DNA of 64,000 bases from Sphingobium sp. HWE2-09 (GCF_035989265.1 NZ_JAYKZX010000003.1:124001-188000), one strand, 5' to 3'; shown: positions 35,778 to 47,025, counted from the stretch's first letter. Program-made: numbers and translations. The notes: a model not told the origin generated them from the letters alone.

Positions 35778-36944
35778 TTAAGCCTTATAGACTTTCTCCA
35801 CGGCGGCGCGGAATTTGGCCATGTCGTCGGCGGAACCGACGGTCACGCGCGAGACGGTGGGCCAGATGGGCCAGTTGCGGCCGATCTGTACCTTTTCCGG
35901 CGAGGCGAGCAGGGCGGCCTGCATATCCTTGGCGGGCTTTTTCCAGTCGACCATGAACATGTTGGCCTGGCTGCCCGGCTGGACGGCGATGCCCTTCTTG
36001 GTGAGCCAGGCGATGGTTTCGTCGCGGTTGCCGATCATTTCGTTGCGGCGCGCCTTGATGAGGGCGGCTTCCTTATAGACCGCATTGCCGCAATGCATGG
36101 CGGTGATCGCCAGGCCACCGGCCGAGGGGCCGAAGAGCGAGATGCGCTTCTGCACTTCGGGATCGGCGAAGGTGAGGCCGAGGCGCACGCCCGCCATGCC
36201 GAACAGCTTCGAGAAGGTCCGCATGACGATGATGTCCTTGCGGGTGCCGATCAGCGAGGCGGCGCTGGGCGCTTCGGAGAAGTGGATATAGGCTTCGTCC
36301 ACCAGCAGCATGGAATCGGCGGGCTTGTTATCGAGCAGCCATTTGATGTCGGCCAGCGGGGTGATGGTGCCGGTCGGGTTGTTGGGCGTGCAGATATAAT
36401 AGAGGCCCGCATTCGGATTGGCGGCGAGCATGGCCTTCACGTCATGGCCCTTGCCGATGGCCTGGGGCGCCTTGGCAATGGGCGCCTTCATATAATCGGC
36501 GGTGCGCCAGGCGGATTCGAAGGTCGGATCAGCGGTCACCAGCCCTTTGGTCGGCGAGCAATAGGCCGCCACGATGCTGACCAGCGGGCCGCCCGAGCCG
36601 GGCCAGGGCATGACCTGCGCTTCGGGGATGCCTTCTACCGCGGCGACGGTCTTGATGAGGTCGCCCTTATAATTGTCGGGATCGTACCAGTTGCCGAACG
36701 AGGCGGCTTCGGCGGCGGCCTGAACGCCCGAAGGGAAAGGGCCGGTCCAGCATTCGTTGGAGCCGATGCGCACCGCGCCCTTGACGCCGCGCGCGGCCTG
36801 CTGCTGCGCCATCGCAGTGCCGCCGAGCAGCGAGCTGGCGGCGACGCCCGCGCCCAGCAGCGCGGTGATTTCACCCAGTTGGCGGCGCGAATAGCCGCGC
36901 TCGATCATATCGTCCTTGGCATCCTTGGTCAGCATCATGGTCAT
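35778..36944 (-). CDS. PLP-dependent aminotransferase with Tat-type leader (paralogue 1)
   Basis: A 388-residue fold-type I aminotransferase related to histidinol-phosphate aminotransferase. The PLP site is visible: YICTPNNPTGT (about residue 183), LVDEAYIHF with the cofactor-binding Asp, and the Schiff-base Lys in MRTFSKLFGMAGVRLGL (about residue 245). The N-terminus has RGYSRRQLGEITALLGAGVA and then an Ala/Gln-rich cut site (TAMAQQQ), a twin-arginine leader, so the enzyme is probably exported after cofactor loading. The substrate is unknown. A close paralogue lies directly upstream, separated by a terminator and repeats. Confidence 0.87.
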   Translation of the reverse strand: MTMMLTKDAKDDMIERGYSRRQLGEITALLGAGVAASSLLGGTAMAQQQAARGVKGAVRIGSNECWTGPFPSGVQAAAEAASFGNWYDPDNYKGDLIKTVAAVEGIPEAQVMPWPGSGGPLVSIVAAYCSPTKGLVTADPTFESAWRTADYMKAPIAKAPQAIGKGHDVKAMLAANPNAGLYYICTPNNPTGTITPLADIKWLLDNKPADSMLLVDEAYIHFSEAPSAASLIGTRKDIIVMRTFSKLFGMAGVRLGLTFADPEVQKRISLFGPSAGGLAITAMHCGNAVYKEAALIKARRNEMIGNRDETIAWLTKKGIAVQPGSQANMFMVDWKKPAKDMQAALLASPEKVQIGRNWPIWPTVSRVTVGSADDMAKFRAAVEKVYKA

Positions 36945-36991
36945 GTCGTCCGTCCCCTGTCTGCAATGGCATCAGTCACATAGGGAGAGAC

Positions 36992-37024
36992 GAAAAGGCG
37001 GCGCATTTCCGCAATGCGCCGCCT
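36992..37024 (-). terminator. Hairpin terminator of the second aminotransferase gene
   Basis: Perfect 11-bp stem (aggcggcgcat / atgcgccgcct) with a 7-base loop, followed on the minus strand by TTTT. It ends transcription from 38465 before the 36944 start. Confidence 0.65.
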
Positions 37025-37092
37025 GAGATTTTATGGAAATTTTGTGATGCGAGGTCAGGTCGGGATGGATGAAACGAGAATATCCCGTTTAC

Positions 37093-37264
37093 CGTCACCC
37101 CGGGCTTGACCCGGGGTCCCGCTTATCCGTCGTTGAACAGTGTCGTGCCGTCCAAGAAGGCAGCGGGATCCCGGGTCGAGCCCGGGATGACGAGGATTAC
37201 GGTTTTACTGCGCGTCGCCCGGCCCGCTTCGCAGCGTCATCCCGGGTCAAGCCCGGGATGACGA
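37093..37264. repeat. Cluster of palindromic repeats between the aminotransferase genes
   Basis: A long-arm pair (37093-37123 with 37162-37192; CGTCACCCCGGGCTTGACCC type) and a third, compact palindrome at 37234-37264 (ATCCCGGGTCAAGCCCGGGAT). This is a second repeat subfamily with a GGGCTTGACCC core. With the hairpin at 36992, it fills most of the 360-base gap 36945-37304. Confidence 0.85.
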
Positions 37265-37304
37265 GGGGGAGGGTAGCGCGTTTGTGCATCCTCCCATGCT
37301 GCGC

Positions 37305-38465
37305 TTACGCCTTCCACACCTTGTCGATGGCGGCGTTGAAGGCTTCCATTTCGGCCATGGAGCCGACCGACACGCGCGAGACGGTGGGCCAGATCGGCCA
37401 GTTGCGGCCGATCTGCACATTGGCGGCGAGCAGGGCGGCCTGCATGTCCTTGGCGGATTTGGTGCCCCAATCGACCATGAACATATTGGCGTGGCTACCG
37501 GGGATGACTTTGATCCCCTTGGCCTTCAAATGGCTGACCGACTTTTCGCGCGCGGCGTCCATTTCGGCGCGGCGCGCCTTGATGAGGTCGGCCTGGGCGA
37601 CGGAGACGGTGCCGCAGGCGACGGCGGTCATCGGCAGCATCGCCGTCACCTGCCCGCCATCATAGCGCATCATCTTTTCCATGAGCGTAGGCGACGCGAA
37701 GGTGAGGCCCAGGCGCATGCCTGCCATGCCGAACAATTTGGAGAAGGTGCGCAGGATCAGCACATCGTCGCGGGTGGCGGCGAGCTTGGCGGCGTTGGGG
37801 CCGTCGACCCAATGAATATACGCTTCGTCCACGACCAGGATCGAATCCTTGGGCTTGTTGTTCGCCAGCCATTCGATGTCGGCGATCGGTGTGACGGTGC
37901 CGGTCGGGTTGTTGGGCGAGCAGATATAATAGACGCCCGCATTGGGGTCCGCCGCCAGCATCGCCTTTACGTCATGGGCATAATCCTTGGTCAGCGGCAC
38001 TTTCTTGACCGGCGCGCCGATCCAGGCGCCGGTGCGCCAGATGGCTTCATAGGTCGGGTCGGCGGTGACGATGCCGCGCGTGGGCGAGGCATAGGCGATG
38101 GCGACGCGGCTCAAAGGGTCCGACGAGCCGGGCCAGGCAGTGACGCGATCGGCGGGAATGCCCTCCACCGCGGCGACGGCGTCGAACAATTTCTGATGCT
38201 CATTGTCCGGTTCGTAGCGATTGCCTTCCTGCACCAGCTTGAAGGCGGCTTCGGCGGCGACGGGGAAGGGACCGGTCCAGCATTCGTTGGCGCCGATGCG
38301 GACCGCGCCTGCGACCGGCTTGGCCGCCTGCTGCGCGCCTGCGCCGGTAATGCGGATGGCGGCTGCGCCCGCGCCCAGTAGGGCGGCGACCTTCGCCATC
38401 TGGCGGCGCGAATAGCCGCGTGTCGCCAGTTCCTGTTCCATTGCCGGTTCCAATTGTGCTGCCAT
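37305..38465 (-). CDS. PLP-dependent aminotransferase with Tat-type leader (paralogue 2)
   Basis: A 386-residue paralogue of the gene at 35778. Shared blocks include NECWTGPFP, YICSPNNPTGTVTP, FSKLFGMAGMRLGLTFASP with the PLP lysine, and the C-terminal VQIGRNWPIWPTVSRVSVGS. The leader is TRGYSRRQMAKVAALLGAGA, followed by a cut site before QQAAKPVAG. The ATG at 38465 has GGGAGAA upstream; an earlier in-frame ATG at 38537 would bury the twin arginines deep in the chain. The two enzymes probably arose by tandem duplication and then diverged in substrate. Confidence 0.87.
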   Translation of the reverse strand: MAAQLEPAMEQELATRGYSRRQMAKVAALLGAGAAAIRITGAGAQQAAKPVAGAVRIGANECWTGPFPVAAEAAFKLVQEGNRYEPDNEHQKLFDAVAAVEGIPADRVTAWPGSSDPLSRVAIAYASPTRGIVTADPTYEAIWRTGAWIGAPVKKVPLTKDYAHDVKAMLAADPNAGVYYICSPNNPTGTVTPIADIEWLANNKPKDSILVVDEAYIHWVDGPNAAKLAATRDDVLILRTFSKLFGMAGMRLGLTFASPTLMEKMMRYDGGQVTAMLPMTAVACGTVSVAQADLIKARRAEMDAAREKSVSHLKAKGIKVIPGSHANMFMVDWGTKSAKDMQAALLAANVQIGRNWPIWPTVSRVSVGSMAEMEAFNAAIDKVWKA

Positions 38466-38623
38466 GATCCCGTTCTCCCTGCGCGCCCGTAACGGGCTTC
38501 CAGCTTGCTGGACGATTGTACAGAATGTTTCCGCCATGCAAATGCGTTCCGCTCAATAATATTGGCGGGGCCGTCATAGGAAACGCCTTGGAAAGCGGGG
38601 CGTCAATCTGTTAGCGCTGGACC

Positions 38624-40897
38624 ATGCCCAGCACACCCGCCGCCGCCGCCCGCCAGATCCTCATCCGCCTGCAGGAGGTCATGGCCGCGCGCAACAGCGC
38701 CCAGGCCAAGCTGAACAAGGTGGTGGAGATTATCGGCGAATCGCTGTCGAGCGAGGTCTGTTCCATCTATCTGGTGCGCGAGGGCGTGCTGGAACTGTTC
38801 GCGACGCGCGGGTTGAAGCAGGAGGCGGTGCATGTCACCCGCATGGCGAAGGGGGAAGGGCTGGTCGGCCTGATCGCCACCAATGTCGAAACGCTGAACC
38901 TGGACGAGGCGGCGTCGCATCCCGATTTTTCCTATCGCCCCGAAACCGGCGAGGAACTGTTCCATAGTTTCGCAGGCGTGCCGATCGTACGGCGGGAGCG
39001 CGCGATCGGCGTCCTATGCGTGCAACATGCCGATCCGCGCAAATATGAAGAGGTGGAGATCGAGGCGCTCCAGACCGTCGCCATGGTGATGTCGGAGCTG
39101 ATCGCCAACGCCGAACTGGCCGATGACGGGCCGACCGACATGCGCGTGACGGACACGGGCACGACGATGCTGCATGGGTTGCAGCTGGTGATGGGCATGG
39201 CGCGGGGGCATGTCGTGTTCCACCAGCCGCGCGTCCATGTCGAACATACGGTAGCGGAGGATACGGAAGCCGAGCGACAGCGCGTCATTTCCGCCTTCGC
39301 CAAGATGCGCGAGCAGATCGACCGGATGACCGGCGCGGCCGAGTTCGGCATGGAGGGCGAGCATCAGGAGGTGCTCGAAACCTACAAGATGTTCGCCTAT
39401 GACGAAGGCTGGACGCGGCGCATCAACGAGGCGATCGACAGCGGCCTGACCGCCGAAGCCGCGATCGAGCGGGTGCAGCAGCGCACCCGGATGCGGATGC
39501 GGCAGATCGACGACCCGTTGCTGTCCGACCGGATGCACGATCTGGAGGATCTGGCGAACCGGCTGCTGCGCATCGTATCGGGGCAGCTGGGCACGGCGGC
39601 GCAGATGGGGTTGCGGCAGGACGCGATATTGATCGCGCGCAACCTGGGTCCGGCGGAATTGCTGGAATATGACCGGCGACGGTTGAAGGGCGTGATCCTG
39701 GAGGAAGGATCGCTGACCGCCCATGTCACCATCGTCGCGCGCGCCATGGGCGTGCCGGTGCTGGGCCGCGTGCGCGACATCCGCCATCTGGTGAATGAAG
39801 GCGACCTGGTGCTGATGGATGTGGGCGCCAATGCGCTGCTGATCCGCCCGACCGCCGACATGGAGGAAGCGTTCGAGACGAAGCTGCATGTGACGCAGAA
39901 GCGGCGTGCCGAGTTCGTCGCGATGCGCGACCTGCCGTCGGTGACGGCGGACGGGCAGCGGGTGGAGTTGATGGTCAATGCGGGCCTGCGCGAGGATGCG
40001 CAGGCGCTGGACCTGGTCGGCGCGGACGGCATCGGGCTGTTCCGCACCGAATTTCAGTTCCTGGTGTCGGCGACGTTGCCGCAGCGGGAGAAGCAGCAGC
40101 GATTATATAAGGATGTGCTGGATGCGGCGGGGGACCGGCCGGTGATCTTCCGCACCGTCGACATCGGCGGGGACAAGGCGCTGCCCTATATGCAGCGCGA
40201 CGATGACGATCATGAGGATAATCCGGCGATGGGCTGGCGCGCGCTGCGGCTGGCGCTGGATCGCGATGCGTTGATGAAGGCGCAGGCGCGCGCGCTGTTG
40301 GAAGCGGCGGCGGGCAAGATGCTCTACGTGATGTTCCCGATGGTGTCGGAACCATGGGAATATGAACAGGCGCGCGCCCTGTTGGAGCATCAGCGCGAAT
40401 GGCTGCAATCGCGCAAGAAGAAGCTGCCGATCGCGGTCAAATATGGCGCGATGCTGGAGGTGCCGGCGTTGGCCGAGGTGCTGGACATCTTGCTACCCAA
40501 GCTGGACTTCCTGTCGATCGGCACCAACGACCTGACGCAATTTCTCTTCGCCGCCGATCGCGCCCATCCCAAGCTGGCCGAGCGGTATGACTGGCTGAGC
40601 ATCGCGATATTGCGCTTCCTGGACCGGGTGGTGCGCACCTGCCACGATTATAAGGTGCCCGTCGGCGTCTGCGGCGAGATGGGCGGGCGCACGCTGGAGG
40701 CGATGGCGCTGGTGGGGTTGGGCGTGCGGCGATTGTCGATCACGCCTGCGTCGGTCGGGCCGGTCAAGGCGATGATCCGCATGATCGATGCGGAGGAATT
40801 GCGGGCAGAAATGCGCGAATTGCTGGACGGCGGGGTCAGCGATATTCGCGGGCGCTTGACCCAATGGGCGGTTGAACGGCATATCGAATTGGGCTGA
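38624..40897 (+). CDS. ptsP: PEP-protein phosphotransferase PtsP (enzyme I-Ntr, with GAF domain)
   Basis: A 757-residue enzyme I of the nitrogen-type PTS. A GAF domain (about residues 10-150, LNKVVEIIGESLSSEVCSIY and RRERAIGVLCVQHADPR) is followed by the enzyme I domains. The phospho-histidine is in GSLTAHVTIVARAMGVPVLG (about residue 367). The PEP-binding TIM barrel has GIGLFRTEFQFL, PVIFRTVDIGGDK, FLSIGTNDLTQF and the catalytic Cys in PVGVCGEMGG. It takes phosphate from PEP and hands it to the HPr encoded at 24513. The GAF domain may sense a nitrogen signal such as glutamine. Confidence 0.95.
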   Translation: MPSTPAAAARQILIRLQEVMAARNSAQAKLNKVVEIIGESLSSEVCSIYLVREGVLELFATRGLKQEAVHVTRMAKGEGLVGLIATNVETLNLDEAASHPDFSYRPETGEELFHSFAGVPIVRRERAIGVLCVQHADPRKYEEVEIEALQTVAMVMSELIANAELADDGPTDMRVTDTGTTMLHGLQLVMGMARGHVVFHQPRVHVEHTVAEDTEAERQRVISAFAKMREQIDRMTGAAEFGMEGEHQEVLETYKMFAYDEGWTRRINEAIDSGLTAEAAIERVQQRTRMRMRQIDDPLLSDRMHDLEDLANRLLRIVSGQLGTAAQMGLRQDAILIARNLGPAELLEYDRRRLKGVILEEGSLTAHVTIVARAMGVPVLGRVRDIRHLVNEGDLVLMDVGANALLIRPTADMEEAFETKLHVTQKRRAEFVAMRDLPSVTADGQRVELMVNAGLREDAQALDLVGADGIGLFRTEFQFLVSATLPQREKQQRLYKDVLDAAGDRPVIFRTVDIGGDKALPYMQRDDDDHEDNPAMGWRALRLALDRDALMKAQARALLEAAAGKMLYVMFPMVSEPWEYEQARALLEHQREWLQSRKKKLPIAVKYGAMLEVPALAEVLDILLPKLDFLSIGTNDLTQFLFAADRAHPKLAERYDWLSIAILRFLDRVVRTCHDYKVPVGVCGEMGGRTLEAMALVGLGVRRLSITPASVGPVKAMIRMIDAEELRAEMRELLDGGVSDIRGRLTQWAVERHIELG

Positions 40898-40971
40898 AAT
40901 GGCTGGACGCGGCGTTGACAATGCCCGTCCCGCAATGAGACAAGGCCCGACATCACAGGTCGCGGAGCAGC

Positions 40972-41862
40972 ATGGCAGACGAAGCAGATACCGACGCCGG
41001 CGCCATCGGCGCGCCGGACGCGCAGCCTTCAACCCCCGGCGCGAAGTTGCGCGCCGCGCGTGAGGCGCAAGGGCTTTCGATACAGGATGTCGCCACCCGA
41101 ACGCGCATCGCCCAGCGCCAGTTGGAGGCGGTGGAGCGCGACGATTATGCCGCCTTGCCGGGCATTCCCTATGCGGTCGGTTTCGCGCGCGCCTATGCCC
41201 GCGCGGTGGACCTGGACGAGGTGGAGATCGCCGCGGAAGTGCGCCATGGCGTGCATAATAGCGACATGGGCGCGCGCTATGAAGCGTTCGAGCCGGTCGA
41301 TCCGGCGCGCGTGCCGCCGCGTCGGCTGGCCTGGGTCATGCTGGCGATCGTCGTCATGCTGATCGCGGGCTATACCGTCTGGCGGACCCAGTTGATGACG
41401 CCGCCCACCGGCGAGGAAGTCGCGCAGGAGCAGGCCCAGCCCGCCGCCGCGCGGCCCGCCGGGGTCGCTGCCCCGGTTGCGCCCGCCGCCCAGCCGGTGG
41501 TCTTCACCGCCGTCGATGATGTGTGGCTGCGCATCTATGACGAAGCGGGCGAGCGATTGAAGGACGGGCTGATGAAGAAGGGTGAGAGCTTCACCCTGCC
41601 GCCCGCCGCCAAGGGACCGATGATCCTGACCGGCCGCCCGCAGGCGCTGAGCGTCACGGTGGGCGGCAAGCCGGTCGCGCCGCTGGGATCGCCCGATCGC
41701 ACGATCGCCGACGTGCCGGTCAGCGCCGCGGCGCTGCTGGCGCGGGGCGCGGCACCGGCGCAAGGCGCAGCGCCTGCCGGACGTGCGGGGGCCGCGCCCA
41801 CGGCGAGCGGGACGCGTGATGCGACCGGCGCACCGACAACGGCTGGCGGCACGCAGCCCTGA
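40972..41862 (+). CDS. RodZ-like helix-turn-helix membrane protein
   Basis: A 296-residue bitopic protein. The N-terminal cytoplasmic HTH_25 domain (GAKLRAAREAQGLSIQDVAT, then RIAQRQLEAVERDDYAALPG) is followed by a transmembrane helix (LAWVMLAIVVMLIAGYTVW, about residue 120). The periplasmic part has a DUF4115 domain (VFTAVDDVWLRIYDEAGERL) and an Ala/Pro/Gly-rich tail. RodZ links the MreB cytoskeleton to the wall machinery. It lies between ptsP and cpoB. A cytoplasmic regulator function is an alternative. Confidence 0.82.
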   Translation: MADEADTDAGAIGAPDAQPSTPGAKLRAAREAQGLSIQDVATRTRIAQRQLEAVERDDYAALPGIPYAVGFARAYARAVDLDEVEIAAEVRHGVHNSDMGARYEAFEPVDPARVPPRRLAWVMLAIVVMLIAGYTVWRTQLMTPPTGEEVAQEQAQPAAARPAGVAAPVAPAAQPVVFTAVDDVWLRIYDEAGERLKDGLMKKGESFTLPPAAKGPMILTGRPQALSVTVGGKPVAPLGSPDRTIADVPVSAAALLARGAAPAQGAAPAGRAGAAPTASGTRDATGAPTTAGGTQP

Positions 41863-41879
41863 GCCGTGCTGTCGGCCGG

Positions 41880-41900
41880 GTCGCCGCGCGGGGCGGCGAC
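41880..41900 (+). terminator. GC-rich hairpin after the RodZ-like gene
   Basis: GTCGCCGC / GCGGCGAC, an 8-bp perfect stem with a 5-base loop, 18 bases after the stop. It lacks a T run, so termination is uncertain. Confidence 0.35.
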
Positions 41901-41964
41901 GTCGCGCTTTACCGCGCGAAATAAGGCCTTATGGTTAAGGCGGAATAGTTAGTCGGGGAACATC

Positions 41965-42906
41965 ATGCGTCACGCCCTTTTTGCGACATCGGCGGCCTTG
42001 CTGGCGATTGCCGCGCCCGCCGTCTTTCTGCCCGCCGCCGCGCAAAATGCGCCGGTGGAGGTGCGCGTGGACCGGCTGGAAAAGGAAATGCGCGCCGTGC
42101 AGCGCAAGGTGTTTCCCGCAGGCACCCCGATCGAGGCGGAAATCACGCGCCCCAACACGCCGACGGTCGCACCCGGATCACCCGCGTCCACGCCGATCGC
42201 GGACCTGACCGCGCGGGTCGGCGGGCTGGAATCGCAGCTGGCGTCCATCACCGGACAGGTGGAGGAAAATAGCTACAAGCTGCGCCAGCTGGAGGAAGCC
42301 TTCACCAAATATAAGGCCGAAAATGACGCGCGCATGGCGTCGGCCGAAACCGCGCCCGCCCCCCGGCCATCCGCGCCTGCGCCTATGGCGAGCGAGCCTG
42401 CGCCAGTAGCGTCGTCGTCGCCCCGGCCTGCGGCGCCCAAGCCTGCCGCCACCCCGCCGGTCGCCAGCGAAGCGCGCAAGGCTGCGGTCGCGGCGGTGGA
42501 GCGGCCTGAGACCGGGGACGCGGCGGGCGATGCCTATAATTATGGCTTCCGCCTGTGGGACGCGAAATTCTATCCCGAAGCGCAGAGCCAGTTGAAGGCG
42601 ACGGTCGAGAAATATGGCACCAGCCCGGTCGCCAGCAAGGCGCAGAATTTGCTGGGCCGCGCCTATCTGGATGACGGCAAGCCCGCATTGGCGTCGGTCG
42701 CTTTCTATGAAAATTACCAGAAGCGTCCGCGCGGGGACCGGGCGGCCGACAGCCTGACCTATCTGGGCGAGGCGCTCATTCAGCTGAAGAAACCGGCCGA
42801 TGCGTGCAAGGTCTATCAGGAACTGGAGCAGGTCTATGGCGGCAGCCTGTCATCCACGCTGCGCGGATTGATGACCACGGGCCGCGCCAAGGCGAAGTGC
42901 AGCTAA
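41965..42906 (+). CDS. cpoB: Tol-Pal system protein CpoB (YbgF)
   Basis: A 313-residue periplasmic protein that coordinates outer-membrane constriction with wall synthesis at division. It has a signal peptide ending near PAAAQNAPVE, a short coiled coil (VRVDRLEKEMRAVQRKVF), and a second one near residue 85. A Pro/Ala-rich linker follows, then a C-terminal TPR domain (GDAYNYGFRLWDAKFYPEAQ, LLGRAYLDDGKPALASVAFY). The rest of the tol-pal operon is not in the window. Its 3' end overlaps tilS by 10 bases. Confidence 0.92.
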   Translation: MRHALFATSAALLAIAAPAVFLPAAAQNAPVEVRVDRLEKEMRAVQRKVFPAGTPIEAEITRPNTPTVAPGSPASTPIADLTARVGGLESQLASITGQVEENSYKLRQLEEAFTKYKAENDARMASAETAPAPRPSAPAPMASEPAPVASSSPRPAAPKPAATPPVASEARKAAVAAVERPETGDAAGDAYNYGFRLWDAKFYPEAQSQLKATVEKYGTSPVASKAQNLLGRAYLDDGKPALASVAFYENYQKRPRGDRAADSLTYLGEALIQLKKPADACKVYQELEQVYGGSLSSTLRGLMTTGRAKAKCS

Positions 42907-43841
42907 ACCAGGATAGCGCCGCGCTGCTGACGCAGTTGGAGACGGCGACGCGCGAGCTGGTCGGCGACGTGTCAGTGGCGCGTTTCGGCGTCGCCGTGTC
43001 GGGCGGGCCGGATAGCATGGCACTGCTGCTGCTGGCTGCGCGCGCCTTTCCGGGGCGGGTGGCGGCGGTCACCGTCGATCACCAGTTGCGCGCGGCGTCG
43101 GCGGACGAGGCGGCGATGGTCGCGCGCTGGTGTGCAGGGCAGGAGCTGCCGCATTCCATATTGACGCCCGATGCGCCGGTGGACGGCAATGTCCAGGCGT
43201 GGGCGCGGGCCATGCGTTATCGGGTGATGGAGGTGTGGCGGGCGGGGCAGGGCGTCGATTGGATCATGACCGCCCATCATGCCGACGATCAGTTGGAAAC
43301 GATGCTGATGCGGCTCAATCGCGGGTCTGGGGTCGGCGGGCTGGCCGGCGTGCGCGGCCGGGCGGGGCGGGTGATCCGTCCGCTACTAGGCGTGCGCAAG
43401 GCGGCGTTGCAGGCCTTTGCGGATCACGAGGGGCTGCCCCATGTTCATGATCCGTCGAACGCCGATCCGCGCTTCGACCGGGCGGCGTTGCGGGCGGTGC
43501 TGGCCGATGCGCCCTGGCTGGACGCGCAAGCGGCGGCGCGCAGCGCAGGCGCGCTGGCGGAGGCCGAGGCGGCGATCCATTGGAGCGTGGCGGACCTCGC
43601 GCGGGCGCATGTCCGGACGGATGGCGCGGGATGGCGGCTGGAGCGCACCGACCTGCCGCGCGAATATCTGCGGCGGTTGCTGGTGCACATGTTGGCGCTG
43701 GCGGGGGAAGATGTGCCGCGCGGCGATAGTGTGGATCGCGCCATGGCTGCGGCACTGGCGGGCCGGCAGGTGAGCATCGGCGCATGGCTGCTCAGGGGCG
43801 GCGCGCACTGGACGTTGCAACCCGCGCCGCCGCGTCGGTGA
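42897..43841 (+). CDS. tilS: tRNA(Ile)-lysidine synthetase
   Basis: Adds lysine to C34 of the AUA-reading tRNA-Ile, changing it to lysidine. The 314-residue protein has the PP-loop FGVAVSGGPDSMALLLL near residue 22, followed by VDHQLR and the MTAHHADDQLETMLMRLNRG signature. The large C-terminal domains of E. coli TilS are missing, as in other short forms. The start is a GTG at 42897, inside the 3' end of cpoB and after AAGGCGA; longer in-frame starts would overlap cpoB much more. The cpoB-tilS-ftsH order is conserved in alphaproteobacteria. Confidence 0.92.
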   Translation: MQLNQDSAALLTQLETATRELVGDVSVARFGVAVSGGPDSMALLLLAARAFPGRVAAVTVDHQLRAASADEAAMVARWCAGQELPHSILTPDAPVDGNVQAWARAMRYRVMEVWRAGQGVDWIMTAHHADDQLETMLMRLNRGSGVGGLAGVRGRAGRVIRPLLGVRKAALQAFADHEGLPHVHDPSNADPRFDRAALRAVLADAPWLDAQAAARSAGALAEAEAAIHWSVADLARAHVRTDGAGWRLERTDLPREYLRRLLVHMLALAGEDVPRGDSVDRAMAAALAGRQVSIGAWLLRGGAHWTLQPAPPRR

Positions 43842-43999
43842 TATAAGGAGTTTTCGGACAGGGCAAAAGGTCGTTACGGAAAGGTTCCACGGCTTATCGT
43901 GACAGGCTCACGGTCTGCCGATTTATTGCATCGCAATGACCTTACTTTAACTGCTGCTGTGGCTATCATGCGCACGTTAACTAGCGGGGAATCTTGTGC

Positions 44000-44191
44000 A
44001 TGGTGGAGATTGCGGCAGTGACCTACGGCCTGTTGGCCAGCGTCATTCTTTCGGCGGCGCAGCGTAATCGGAAAATGGCGCGGCCGCATCCGCCGATGCT
44101 GCTCTATGTCGGCTATCTGTTGTGCGGCCTGTCGGGCGGCTTGGCGCTGGCGCTGGCCTATGTCGCGCTGCACCTGCTGGGCATCGCCTGA
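44000..44191 (+). CDS. Small two-helix membrane protein
   Basis: This gene is not recognised. The 63-residue product has two hydrophobic segments (IAAVTYGLLASVILSAAQ and YVGYLLCGLSGGLALALAYV) separated by a basic loop (RNRKMARPHP), suggesting a helical hairpin in the inner membrane. It sits between tilS and ftsH. Its coding status rests on the coherent membrane topology only. The 158 bases upstream show no clear promoter. Confidence 0.5.
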   Translation: MVEIAAVTYGLLASVILSAAQRNRKMARPHPPMLLYVGYLLCGLSGGLALALAYVALHLLGIA

Positions 44192-44287
44192 CCATCGGCC
44201 GGGCGGCGGCGAAATAGCGTTCGGACCGGCGCCGCGCGCGCTTGCGCTTTTACAGACGCGCCCTATCTTGGCCGGTGAAAGCGAGTG

Positions 44288-46237
<1,950 letters not shown>

Positions 46238-46261
46238 GGGTTGCGATAAAGGTCGTGAAAG

Positions 46262-46292
46262 AGGGCGTGGCCGGTGGCTGCGCCCTTTTTTT
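46262..46292 (+). terminator. Rho-independent terminator after ftsH
   Basis: agggcg (46262-46267) pairs with cgccct (46281-46286), and the sequence continues into a T7 tract. The remaining stretch to 46429 holds nothing identifiable. Confidence 0.7.
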
Positions 46293-46429
46293 ATCCGGCT
46301 ATCGTTCCAGTGAGCGGCGCTTTCGACAGCCGCGCACGATCATCTTTTGCGGTTATGCCACACTCGCAAGCCGATGCAGGTTGGTGCGCCGACTATGACC
46401 GGCCAGTCTGACCGCCCGTCGTTGCCATT

Positions 46430-47014
46430 TTACCCCTCCATAGCCTTCACTGCACCCTTATGCGCCTTGGCATTATGGACATAATGATCCACGCCTTCGC
46501 GCATGTCGATCAGCGCGGCGTCGCTAAGGTCGCGCATATATTTGGCGGGGCGACCGGCCCATAGCTGCCGATGCGACACCCGCTTGCCCGGCGACAGCAG
46601 CGCGCCCGCGGCCAGCATCGCGTCGCTTTCGACCACGCAGCCGCTCATGACGATCGCGCCCAGGCCGACGAAAGCGCGATCCTGCAGCACGCAGCCATGG
46701 ACCATCGCCAGGTGGCCGATCAGCACATCGTCGCCGATGATCGCGGGCCAGCCTTCCGCCGGGCGGCCATCGGCGCGGTCGCCGGGGCTGTCGCAATGGA
46801 TGATCGTCCCGTCCTGCACATTGGTGCGCGCACCGATCCGCACCTGGTTCACGTCACCGCGGACGACGCAATTATACCAGATGCTGGCATCTTCGCCGAT
46901 TTCGACATCGCCGATGATGCGGCATCCCGGCGCGATGAAGGCGCTGGGGTGGATGACGGGCGTCTTGCCGTTGAAGGGGATGATGCTGACATCGGGATAG
47001 GCCGCGTTGGACAA
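46430..47014 (-). CDS. Gamma-carbonic anhydrase family protein
   Basis: A 194-residue left-handed beta-helix protein built of hexapeptide repeats (VEIGEDASIWYNCVVRGDVN, VLQDRAFVGLGAIVMSGCVV). The zinc-ligand histidines of the family are visible in IIHCDS (about residue 82) and IGHLAMVHGC (about residues 107-112). Such proteins hydrate CO2 or act as acyltransferase-like relatives. The TTG at 47014 is the start: it follows GGAG by seven bases and begins directly after the stop of the upstream gene. ATG starts further up overlap the neighbour and are not conserved. Confidence 0.88.
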   Translation of the reverse strand: MSNAAYPDVSIIPFNGKTPVIHPSAFIAPGCRIIGDVEIGEDASIWYNCVVRGDVNQVRIGARTNVQDGTIIHCDSPGDRADGRPAEGWPAIIGDDVLIGHLAMVHGCVLQDRAFVGLGAIVMSGCVVESDAMLAAGALLSPGKRVSHRQLWAGRPAKYMRDLSDAALIDMREGVDHYVHNAKAHKGAVKAMEG

Positions 47015-47025
47015 GGTCGCTCTCC

